DNA of 14,051 nucleotides from Desulfuromonadales bacterium (GTDB lineage: Bacteria; Desulfobacterota; Desulfuromonadia; Desulfuromonadales; BM103): positions 1 through 14,051 of the forward strand of contig JAUWTX010000024.1 of assembly GCA_030614505.1 (NCBI GenBank). Direction: 5' to 3'. Within the stretch, counting starts at the first letter, position 1, and each line of letters begins with the position of its first letter. A model generated the notes under the pieces. That model made no database searches and was not told the DNA's origin. It saw only the letters and a program-made list of their open reading frames with translations. Of the stretch, positions 6,384 to 13,458 are shown in pieces. The translations under genes and the position numbers were made by a program.

Positions 6384-7988
6384 ATGTCAATCAATCTTGA
6401 TAAGTGGGACGTTGAAGACGAAGAATTCTGGAACTCCACTGGCAAAAAAATAGCCACTCGCAATCTCTGGATTTCAATTCCGAGTTTGCTATGCGGCTTC
6501 GCCGTCTGGCTCTACTGGGGGATCATCACGGTACAGATGATCAACCTTGGCTACCCCTTCAGCCCGTCTCAGCTGTTCACTCTGTCAGCTATCGCCGGTC
6601 TGACAGGTGCCACCCTGCGGATACCGAGTTCGTTCATGATCCGTATTGCCGGTGGTCGTAATACCATCTTTTTTACCACGGCACTGTTGATGATACCGGC
6701 GCTGGGCACAGGGATCGCGTTGCAGAATCCTGCTACACCGATCGAAGTCTATTACCTGCTGGCTCTACTGTCCGGTTTCGGCGGCGGAAACTTCGCTTCT
6801 TCCATGTCGAATATCAGCTTCTTTTTCCCGAAAAAGGTCCAGGGGACCTCTCTTGGTCTCAACGCTGGACTGGGTAATTTCGGTGTCACCACCATGCAGA
6901 TTCTGATTCCTTTGTCGATGACTTTTGGCCTCTTTGGCGGGACTTCGCAGAAACTGATCAACACCAGCGGCACCCTGATCGGCAAGATTCCGGCTGGTTC
7001 CGAAACCTACATCCACAATGCTGGTTATATCTGGCTGGTGCTGCTGATCCCGTTGGCTTTTGCCGGTTTCTTCGGCATGAATAATATCACTACCAAGACT
7101 GTCACCCCCGACCTCGGTTCCACCGGCAAATCTTTTGCAATGATCACCGGCCTGCTGCTGATCGCTTTCGTCACTGCTTGTCTTGGTCTTTACCTGTTGC
7201 TTCCAGCGCCTGTTGGTCTAGGTTTGCTCAGCAAATGGGTGGTGTTGCCACTGGTTATAGCCGCCACGGTCTTCGGTATGAAGTACCTGACTAAGGGCGG
7301 TTTACGTGAAAACCTCGACCGGCAATACCAGATTTTCAACAATAAACACACCTGGGCCATGACCATTATCTACACCATGACCTTCGGTTCCTTCATCGGC
7401 TACTCGGCAGCCTTTGCCTTGTCGATCAAGATCGTCTTCGGCTTCTCGCATATCATGGTTGATGGTGTCATGACCCACAATACAGTCAACCCCAATGGTC
7501 CCAGCGCCCTGATGTTTGCCTGGATGGGGCCCTTCATCGGTGCCTTGATCCGTCCGATAGGAGGTAAGATAGCCGACAAGTTGGGCGGTGCTATCGTCAC
7601 CCAATGGGTTTCCATTGTGATGATTGTCTCCGCTCTGGGTTGTGCCTACTTCATGAAGGCTGCTTATTCTTCCGCAACCCCAGAGACAGTCTTCGTGCCA
7701 TTTTTGATCCTCTTTATCATCCTGTTCGCTGCAACCGGGGTGGGCAACGGTTCGACCTTCCGTTCTGTTGCCATGATTTTCAACGCCGAGCAGGCTGGCC
7801 CTGTTCTGGGCTGGACATCAGCGATTGCTGCCTACGGTGCGTTCATCATTCCCAAGGTATTTGGTGAGCAGATAAAAGCTACGACTCCGGAATATGCGCT
7901 GTACGGCTTCGCAGTGTTCTATTTTGTCTGCCTGGTGATCAACTGGTGGTTCTATACCAGGAAGGGCGCATATATCCAAAATCCGTAG
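6384..7988 (+). CDS. narK2: Nitrate/nitrite transporter, NarK2 type (predicted 14 helices)
   Basis: Major facilitator (NNP family) protein of the E. coli NarK kind, generally a nitrate/nitrite exchanger that brings nitrate in and expels nitrite. It has 534 residues against 463 in E. coli. Both nitrate signatures are clear: GFGGGNFASSMSNISFFFPK at 131-150 and GVGNGSTFRSVAMIF at 452-466. The anion-binding arginines are R79 (helix 2, TLRIPSS) and R390 (helix 8, LIRPIGG). The extra length lies between helices 6 and 7: two additional hydrophobic stretches, about 251-273 and 285-300, then a basic linker (GGLRENLDRQYQIF) and helix 7. This implies 14 rather than 12 helices. The gene is 33 nt after narK1 and 28 nt before the PAS gene, all in one direction, so they probably form one transcript. 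Confidence 0.94.
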   Translation: MSINLDKWDVEDEEFWNSTGKKIATRNLWISIPSLLCGFAVWLYWGIITVQMINLGYPFSPSQLFTLSAIAGLTGATLRIPSSFMIRIAGGRNTIFFTTALLMIPALGTGIALQNPATPIEVYYLLALLSGFGGGNFASSMSNISFFFPKKVQGTSLGLNAGLGNFGVTTMQILIPLSMTFGLFGGTSQKLINTSGTLIGKIPAGSETYIHNAGYIWLVLLIPLAFAGFFGMNNITTKTVTPDLGSTGKSFAMITGLLLIAFVTACLGLYLLLPAPVGLGLLSKWVVLPLVIAATVFGMKYLTKGGLRENLDRQYQIFNNKHTWAMTIIYTMTFGSFIGYSAAFALSIKIVFGFSHIMVDGVMTHNTVNPNGPSALMFAWMGPFIGALIRPIGGKIADKLGGAIVTQWVSIVMIVSALGCAYFMKAAYSSATPETVFVPFLILFIILFAATGVGNGSTFRSVAMIFNAEQAGPVLGWTSAIAAYGAFIIPKVFGEQIKATTPEYALYGFAVFYFVCLVINWWFYTRKGAYIQNP

Positions 7989-8016
7989 GAAGCATTCAGA
8001 AATCAAGGAACTTAAT

Positions 8017-8457
8017 ATGACAAGTTTTGACAACACGGCTCTTAGCCAGAAGATTTTAGCCCTTGCACCAGATGCGATACTCTTTGCTGATCGCGAGGGC
8101 ATCATTCGCTTGTGGAACCAGGGTGCTGAACGGATTTTTGGCTACGCCGCCGAAGAAGCGATCGGTCAGTCCCTTGATCTGATTATTCCCGAAAAGCTCA
8201 GAGAGCGTCATTGGCAGGGTTACTACAAGACCATGGCAACAGGCGAAACACGTTATGGAACCGAAATGCTTGCAGTGCCGGCTATGCATCAGAATGGATC
8301 GAGGTTATCCACTGAATTCTCAATCGTGATGTTGTCGGATGATGATGGCAATCCCTTTGGTGTTGCTGCTATCATGCGTGACATTACTGAGAGGCGGCAG
8401 CAGGAAAAAGAGTTGCGAGATCGTGTGGCAGAGTTGGAGGCTGGTAAGGAAAATTAA
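8017..8457 (+). CDS. Stand-alone PAS domain protein, possible sensor
   Basis: A 146-residue cytoplasmic protein consisting of one PAS domain (about 8-126) with a short charged, coiled-coil-like tail (127-142). The PAS pattern is clear: LAPDAILFADREGIIRLWNQ, GAERIFGYAAEEAIGQSLDL, a helix with IPEKLRERHWQGYY, and the terminal S-box-like AAIMRDITERR. There is no kinase, GGDEF, HTH or other output domain and no membrane segment, so it must act by binding a partner or a ligand. H65 (RERH) aligns without gaps to the proximal heme histidine of FixL, but the oxygen-pocket arginine of FixL is leucine here (L85). Heme binding is therefore possible, not shown; a flavin or no cofactor is equally open. 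AAGGAA at 8005-8010 is 6 nt before the ATG. Its place after narK2 suggests a role in sensing redox, oxygen or nitrogen oxides. Confidence 0.88.
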   Translation: MTSFDNTALSQKILALAPDAILFADREGIIRLWNQGAERIFGYAAEEAIGQSLDLIIPEKLRERHWQGYYKTMATGETRYGTEMLAVPAMHQNGSRLSTEFSIVMLSDDDGNPFGVAAIMRDITERRQQEKELRDRVAELEAGKEN

Positions 8458-8481
8458 CACTCACTGATTCAGATCATATTT

Positions 8482-8525
8482 AAAAAACAGAGGAGTACTG
8501 CTACGGCGGTACTCCTCTGTTTTTT
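8482..8525. terminator. Strong intrinsic terminator, bidirectional, UACG tetraloop
   Basis: The arms AAAAAACAGAGGAGTAC (8482-8498) and GTACTCCTCTGTTTTTT (8509-8525) are exact complements. Inside them T8499-G8508 can wobble-pair and GC pairs with GC around a TACG loop (8502-8505), an unusually stable cUNCGg tetraloop. The A6 and T6 ends let it work on either strand. It lies 25 nt after the PAS stop and closes the narK1-narK2-PAS unit. Confidence 0.92.
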
Positions 8526-8563
8526 ATGTGATTTGGCACTACAGTACGGTTACGTTTGCAACC

Positions 8564-8584
8564 AGAACAATCAACTATTGTTCT
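8564..8584. promoter_or_regulatory. Operator-like inverted repeat upstream of the 119-residue gene
   Basis: AGAACAAT (8564-8571) and ATTGTTCT (8577-8584) are perfect inverted arms with a 5-nt spacer, a 21-bp dyad typical in size of a dimeric repressor or activator site. It begins after the terminator and ends 93 nt before the next start codon, where a promoter is expected. It has no T-tract and is too short for a good terminator. The regulator is unknown. Confidence 0.35.
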
Positions 8585-8677
8585 CGTAAATCCGGATTTT
8601 ATTGCTACAAGTAGCCGTGTGACATATTCTGTCTCACCGCCTGTTAAAGTAGAATCAAAACCAGCAGGGAGGCAATT

Positions 8678-9037
8678 ATGATCTACATCGGAACGACAGG
8701 TAATAACGGCAGCGCCATTTATTTTGATATCTATGCCGCAGAGCGCGCGGGACGTGGCATGCGCATCTCCGGAACGATAGGTGACGGTTGCTATGAAGGT
8801 GAGGTCCTGGTTGAGATCGGGCGTAATGATTCCGTGACTTTCGCGGATGCCTGGCTAGGGGGGTCCGGATTTACTGAATTTATTGATCGATGTGGTTCTG
8901 ATGTTCTGGAGGGGGCGTTGCTTGAATCAGTTCGCGAAATATCGTTCCTTCATCCCCGTCGCAGTCAACCGCATGGCAACGGTATATCCTGTGCCAACGC
9001 TGTTGTTTCAGAATCTTCACCGGTATGGATAGCATAG
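8678..9037 (+). CDS. Hypothetical protein, 119 residues
   Basis: I do not recognise this gene. It is supported as real by a good Shine-Dalgarno (GGGAGG, 8667-8672, 5 nt before the ATG), a position just after a terminator, and an open frame with a compositionally normal, soluble product. The sequence is glycine-rich and mixed beta in character at the front (MIYIGTTGNNGSAIYFDIY, then GTIGDGCYEGEVLVEIG), with an acidic middle (EFIDRCGSDVLEGALLESV) and a basic, low-complexity end (HPRRSQPHGNG). There is no signal peptide, no membrane helix and no obvious catalytic motif. It has three cysteines (about 38, 72 and 105), not in a cluster pattern. It is followed by a 106-nt gap before maf and is probably a single-gene unit. 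The C-terminal third could be degenerate. Confidence 0.6.
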   Translation: MIYIGTTGNNGSAIYFDIYAAERAGRGMRISGTIGDGCYEGEVLVEIGRNDSVTFADAWLGGSGFTEFIDRCGSDVLEGALLESVREISFLHPRRSQPHGNGISCANAVVSESSPVWIA

Positions 9038-9143
9038 AACCTGGGCCCATCAAATACTCAAGGATTCAGGATAGAGAAGATTGCATTGCAACGACAAGTT
9101 GAGGTAAAAAGGTGCATACATATTTTCATTCCGGAAGGTATTC

Positions 9144-9725
9144 ATGCGTACCCTTATTCTTGCCTCGACCAGCCCCTATCGTCTGCAATTAATGCGTCAA
9201 CTTGAACTGACTTTTCATGTCGCTGCTCCGCGCTATAAGGAACAGATGGATCCAAGTGTGTCTGCGGAACTTCTGGTCAAACACCAGGCACTGCAAAAGG
9301 CGAAAAGTCTTGCAGACAAATATGACGATGCCCTGATTGTCGGCTCCGACCAGGTTTTTGTCGATGCTCGACATCGTCTGCTGGGTAAACCGGGGACACA
9401 GGAAAAGGCGATTGAACAGTTGCTGGAGATGCAGGGCCGCAAACACACTTTTTATACCGGTCTGGCTGTTTATGATAGCGCGACTGGCGACAGTCTGACT
9501 GAGTTTGAGACCTTTTCGGTGTCCATGAGAGAGCTGACCGAAAAGCAAATCAAGCATTATGTCGCCAAAGAGAACCCGATTGACTGTGCAGGTTCATTCA
9601 AGATTGAAGGCTTGGGAATCGCTTTGATGGAGAAGATGGCCGGCAATGATTACACCAGTCTGATCGGGCTACCGCTGATTCTCCTGGTCGATATGTTGAG
9701 CCACTTCGATGTTGAGGTTCTTTAG
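9144..9725 (+). CDS. Maf/YceF-like nucleotide pyrophosphatase (m7GTP type likely)
   Basis: Cytoplasmic Maf-family enzyme that hydrolyses non-canonical nucleoside triphosphates to monophosphate and pyrophosphate, a house-cleaning role. It has 193 residues, normal length. Motifs are the N-terminal ASTSPYRLQLM (R13), IVGSDQV with catalytic D69 and Q70, GKPGT with K82, TGLAVYD, and CAGSFKIEGLGIAL (148-161) near the end, followed by SLIGLPLILLVDML. The SPYR and CAGSFKIEGLGI forms point to the YceF (m7GTP pyrophosphatase) branch rather than YhdE (dTTP/UTP). GGAAGG at 9133-9138 is 5 nt before the ATG. It stands alone, with 106 nt before and 205 nt after. Confidence 0.9.
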   Translation: MRTLILASTSPYRLQLMRQLELTFHVAAPRYKEQMDPSVSAELLVKHQALQKAKSLADKYDDALIVGSDQVFVDARHRLLGKPGTQEKAIEQLLEMQGRKHTFYTGLAVYDSATGDSLTEFETFSVSMRELTEKQIKHYVAKENPIDCAGSFKIEGLGIALMEKMAGNDYTSLIGLPLILLVDMLSHFDVEVL

Positions 9726-9729
9726 GGGA

Positions 9730-9909
9730 AGAATACAGGAGACAGAGACAGAATCTTTGCGTCCTGTGTTTTTACGGTTTCATCGTGAACCGGAAGTCTG
9801 TATTCTGAACTCCATTTTAGATTAATCCACTTTTGTCAGCCCCTGATGTCTGCTTCGCCATTGGTTCTGATTTTTTATTTTGTCTCCCGTATTCTGTCTC
9901 CTGAATTCT
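9730..9909. repeat. Intergenic repeat cluster between maf and dnaE
   Basis: AGAATACAGGAGACAGA (9730-9746) is inverted at 9893-9909 (TCTGTCTCCTGAATTCT) with one mismatch in 17. The right arm is itself a tandem of two 14-mers, TGTCTCCCGTATTC (9881-9894) and TGTCTCCTGAATTC (9895-9908). A related word, TCTGTATTCTGAACTCC, lies at 9797-9813, and TCTTTGCGTC at 9754-9763 repeats the core of the narI-narK1 element. There is no open frame on either strand of convincing quality. It resembles dispersed, degenerate short repeats. Any dnaE promoter must lie in or beside it. Confidence 0.55.
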
Positions 9910-9930
9910 AGCTTTTAGGTCTTTCCACTC

Positions 9931-12900
9931 ATGCAACACGCCAATTTTGTTCACCTTCATGTTCATACCCAGTACAGCCTGCTTGATGGCGCCATCCGCA
10001 TCGGTGACCTGGTGGAGCGCGCCAAAGAGTACCGCATGCCGGCCATGGCTATTTCTGACCATGGCAACATGTTCGGTGCTTTGGACTTTTACACCAAAGC
10101 TCATGCTGCCGGCATCAAACCGATCATTGGTTGTGAAGTCTATGTTGCGCCCGGTTCGCGACTCGAGAAGAGTGGTGCGGCATCCTCTGGGGATGCGTCC
10201 GGACATCTGGTTTTGCTCTGCAAAAACCATACTGGGTACCGCAACCTCTGTCGACTGATCTCAACGGCTTACCAGGATGGTTTTTATTATCGGCCACGCA
10301 TCGATTGGGATCTACTCAGCGAACATAACGAGGGCCTGATTGCTCTGACTGCTTGTCTTGGTGGCGAAATTCCAAGTCTGATTACTCGTGGACGCATGGA
10401 TCATGCTCGCCTGCGTGTAGAGGAAATGTCCAAAGTTTTTGATCGAAATCGACTTTATCTTGAGCTTCAGGAAAATTATCTGCCGGAACAGGAGGTGGCC
10501 AACAAGGGCCTGATCGAAATCGGCAGAGAACTTGGTCTGCCCCTGGTTGCTACCAACGATTGTCATTACCTGACTCGTGATGACGCTTTTGCTCACGAGG
10601 TCCTGCTCTGCATCCAGACTGGCAAGACGATGGATGATCCAAACCGGATGCGTTTTGCCAACGATGAGTTCTATGTCAAGACGCCTGACGAGATGGCGGA
10701 ACTGTTCAAAAGTGTGCCGGAGGCAATCAGCAATACGGTGGAGATTGCCGAGCGTTGTAACCTCGAATTGGATGTCACTGGCAAAAACTACCACTTTCCG
10801 GCGTTGTCCCTCGGCGAAGGACAGACACCGAGCCAGGCTCTCGAACAGCAATCTTATGAAGGGCTCGATCATCGTTTTGCGGATATCCGCAAGGTGCATC
10901 CTGAATTCTCTGCAGAGGATGTCGAAGTTTACAAGGCTCGCCTTGAGGAAGAGTTGAAGATCATCAACCAGATGGGCTTCCCTGACTACTTCCTGATCGT
11001 CGCCGATTTCATCAACTGGGCGAAAGACCATGATATCCCGGTTGGTCCCGGCCGAGGTAGCGCCGCCGGCAGCCTGGTCGCCTATGCCCTCAAGATCACT
11101 GATATTGATCCAATCCCCTATGATCTGCTTTTTGAGCGCTTCCTGAATCCTGAACGTATCTCTATGCCGGATATCGACATCGACTTCTGCATCAATGGTC
11201 GTGAGGATGTTATCAATTATGTCCGCGAAAAGTACGGCAAGGAGAAAGTTGCGCAGATTATCACCTTTGGTTCAATGATGGCCCGTGCTGTTATCCGTGA
11301 TGTCGGCCGCGGTATGGGCATGCCTTATGGGGAAGTCGATACGATTGCCAAGCTGATTCCGAACCCGACCGGGAAGAAAGTTACTCTCAGGGATGCGCAG
11401 AAGCAGGAGCCGCGTCTGCGTGAGTTGATCGAAAAAGACGGTCGAGTTAAGAAACTGTTCGATGTTGCCCTATCGTTGGAAGGCCTGACGCGTCATGCCT
11501 CAACCCATGCGGCTGGTGTTGTGATCACCCCGGAGCCGTTGACCAATTATCTGCCGCTCTATGTAGATCCCAAGTCCAAGGGACAGGTAACCCAGTTCGA
11601 TATGGGCTTCGTTGAGAAAATCGGCCTGGTCAAGTTTGACTTTCTCGGTCTGAAGACTTTGACCGTCATCAATAATGCGGTTCGTTTGATCCGGGAGGGC
11701 AAGGATCCCGATTTCGATCTGACCCTGGTCTCTGATGGTGACAAAAAGTCCTTCCAGCTACTCAGCCGTGGTGAGACGACCGGCGTCTTTCAGTTGGAAT
11801 CATCAGGGATGAAAGAATACCTGATCAAGCTAAAGCCCACCTGCTTCGGCGATCTGATTGCTATGGTGGCGCTCTACAGACCGGGCCCGCTTGGTTCGGG
11901 GATGGTCGACTCTTTCATTAAACGTAAGCATGGGGTCGAGGATTTCAATTATGATTTTCCTCAGTTAGAGCCGATCCTTAAAGACACATACGGTGTCATC
12001 GTCTACCAGGAACAGGTTATGCAGATTGCCCAGGTGCTTGGCAATTATACGCTCGGCGGCGCCGACCTGCTGCGTAGAGCAATGGGCAAAAAGAAGCCCG
12101 AGGAGATGGCCAAACAGAAGAAAATCTTTCTTAACGGTGCCAAAGAGAACAAACTTGACTCGAAGAAGGCCGAGGTAGTATTCGACCAGATGGCGAAATT
12201 CGCCGAGTATGGTTTTAATAAATCTCACTCGGCAGCATATGCTGACGTTGCCTACCAGACCGCCTATCTCAAGGCCCATTATCCGGTTGAATTCATGGCC
12301 GCTCTGCTCACTGAGGACATGGAGAACACCGATAAGGTCATCAAAAATATCAATGAAATTCGCAATATGGAAATTGCCATACTGCCGCCGGACATCAACG
12401 AGTCGTGTCGTGATTTTACCGTGCATGGAAAAGGCCTCCGTTTCGGTTTGGGTGCAGTCAAAGGGGTCGGCAGTGCGGCTGTTGAGGCAATTGTCGAGGC
12501 GCGAGGAGAAGGGCCCTTTGAGTCTTTGCATGATTTTTGTGAACGTGTCGATTTGAGGCGTGTCAACAAACGTGTTGTCGAAGCGTTGATCAAGTGCGGA
12601 GCCTTCGATTCATTGCAGAACAAACGTGCGCAATTCATGGCTGCGCTTGAAGAGGCGATGGAATACGGTCAGAAACTTCAGCGTGAGAAAGAGACCGGTC
12701 AGGAATCACTCTTCGGAACGGATCAGATCTTCACCCAGAGCGGGCACGCCTACGGCCAACTCCCGGATATCGAAGAATGGCCTGAGAATGTTCTGTTGAC
12801 CAATGAAAAGGAGGCGATTGGTTTCTATATTACCGGCCATCCTCTTGCGCGACACAGTGAGGCCATCAAACGCTTCAGTACTTGTGATACGGCCGGCCTG

Positions 12901-13416
12901 ATTGAACGTGCAGACAAGGAAGAGGTCAGTGTCTGTGGAATCGTCACCGGCATTAAGCTTTTGAACACCCGCAAGGGTGACCGGATGGCATTTGTAACCC
13001 TTGAAGACCTCAGTGGCTTTGTTGAAATGGTTGTTTTTCCGGAAACTTACACCCAAGTGGCCGAACTCCTGAGCAGTGAGGAAGCGCTGCTGGTTAAAGG
13101 TGCTGTAGATGTTGGCGAAGATGCCTGTAAAATCCTGGTCAACGAAGTGTTGTTGCTCAAGGATGTTCAGGCACGTATGACCAGACTGGTCCATTTCCGT
13201 TTGACGACTCCAGGTCTTGATGACCGGCAGTTGCGTTCTCTCAAGGAAATTATGACGCGCTATCGTGGTGAATGCGAAGCTTTAATCCACCTGGTTGTGC
13301 CCAATCGCAGTGAAACCGTGATATCATTGCCGGGTGGACTGCGTCTTCAAGCTAGCGATGAAATGATGGATGACGTCGAGAAACTGTTCGGTTATAATGT
13401 CGTTACCTTTGAGTAG
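9931..13416 (+). CDS. dnaE: DNA polymerase III alpha subunit (replicative polymerase)
   Basis: Catalytic subunit of the replicase, a C-family polymerase. It has 1161 residues (E. coli has 1160), in the usual order. PHP domain at about 5-280 (HLHVHTQYSLLDGA, ISDHGN, GCEVYV). Palm with catalytic aspartates D414 and D416 in PDIDIDFC and D570 in KFDFLG. Fingers/thumb with GPGRGSAAGSLVAYAL and the block TRHASTHAAGVVI. Helix-hairpin-helix around GLGAVKGVGSAA. Internal clamp-binding motif QESLF (924-928). OB fold at about 998-1075 (VCGIVTGIKLLNTRKGDRMAF). Most of the PHP metal-site histidines typical of active-type PHP domains appear kept. The ATG at 9931 is the first possible start, since an in-frame TAG lies at 9916-9918. 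No clear Shine-Dalgarno precedes it (only AGG at 9917-9919). Confidence 0.97.
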   Translation: MQHANFVHLHVHTQYSLLDGAIRIGDLVERAKEYRMPAMAISDHGNMFGALDFYTKAHAAGIKPIIGCEVYVAPGSRLEKSGAASSGDASGHLVLLCKNHTGYRNLCRLISTAYQDGFYYRPRIDWDLLSEHNEGLIALTACLGGEIPSLITRGRMDHARLRVEEMSKVFDRNRLYLELQENYLPEQEVANKGLIEIGRELGLPLVATNDCHYLTRDDAFAHEVLLCIQTGKTMDDPNRMRFANDEFYVKTPDEMAELFKSVPEAISNTVEIAERCNLELDVTGKNYHFPALSLGEGQTPSQALEQQSYEGLDHRFADIRKVHPEFSAEDVEVYKARLEEELKIINQMGFPDYFLIVADFINWAKDHDIPVGPGRGSAAGSLVAYALKITDIDPIPYDLLFERFLNPERISMPDIDIDFCINGREDVINYVREKYGKEKVAQIITFGSMMARAVIRDVGRGMGMPYGEVDTIAKLIPNPTGKKVTLRDAQKQEPRLRELIEKDGRVKKLFDVALSLEGLTRHASTHAAGVVITPEPLTNYLPLYVDPKSKGQVTQFDMGFVEKIGLVKFDFLGLKTLTVINNAVRLIREGKDPDFDLTLVSDGDKKSFQLLSRGETTGVFQLESSGMKEYLIKLKPTCFGDLIAMVALYRPGPLGSGMVDSFIKRKHGVEDFNYDFPQLEPILKDTYGVIVYQEQVMQIAQVLGNYTLGGADLLRRAMGKKKPEEMAKQKKIFLNGAKENKLDSKKAEVVFDQMAKFAEYGFNKSHSAAYADVAYQTAYLKAHYPVEFMAALLTEDMENTDKVIKNINEIRNMEIAILPPDINESCRDFTVHGKGLRFGLGAVKGVGSAAVEAIVEARGEGPFESLHDFCERVDLRRVNKRVVEALIKCGAFDSLQNKRAQFMAALEEAMEYGQKLQREKETGQESLFGTDQIFTQSGHAYGQLPDIEEWPENVLLTNEKEAIGFYITGHPLARHSEAIKRFSTCDTAGLIERADKEEVSVCGIVTGIKLLNTRKGDRMAFVTLEDLSGFVEMVVFPETYTQVAELLSSEEALLVKGAVDVGEDACKILVNEVLLLKDVQARMTRLVHFRLTTPGLDDRQLRSLKEIMTRYRGECEALIHLVVPNRSETVISLPGGLRLQASDEMMDDVEKLFGYNVVTFE

Positions 13417-13446
13417 GTACCACCGTTTAGTTATCTAAGAACTGAC

Positions 13447-13451
13447 AGGAG
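13447..13451 (+). promoter_or_regulatory. Ribosome binding site of accA
   Basis: AGGAG, 7 nt before the ATG at 13459, in the 42-nt dnaE-accA gap. No terminator is visible in that gap, so dnaE and accA are probably co-transcribed. Confidence 0.6.
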
Positions 13452-13458
13452 CCTGTAA

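Noticed and set aside
8619..8650. GTGACA and TAAAGT as a sigma-70 promoter for the 119-residue gene
   Set aside because: The spacing is about 20 nt and the second box is a poor match, so a promoter cannot be called from this.
9081..9091. TTGCATTGCAA small palindrome before maf
   Set aside because: Too short (5-bp arms) to separate from chance without other support.
9730..9909. CRISPR-like array from the repeated TGTCTCC words
   Set aside because: Copies are adjacent or irregularly spaced, degenerate and in mixed orientation; there are no spacers of constant length.
10312..11031. 239-residue open frame on the minus strand inside dnaE
   Set aside because: Shadow of dnaE codons; the plus strand holds conserved polymerase motifs throughout.
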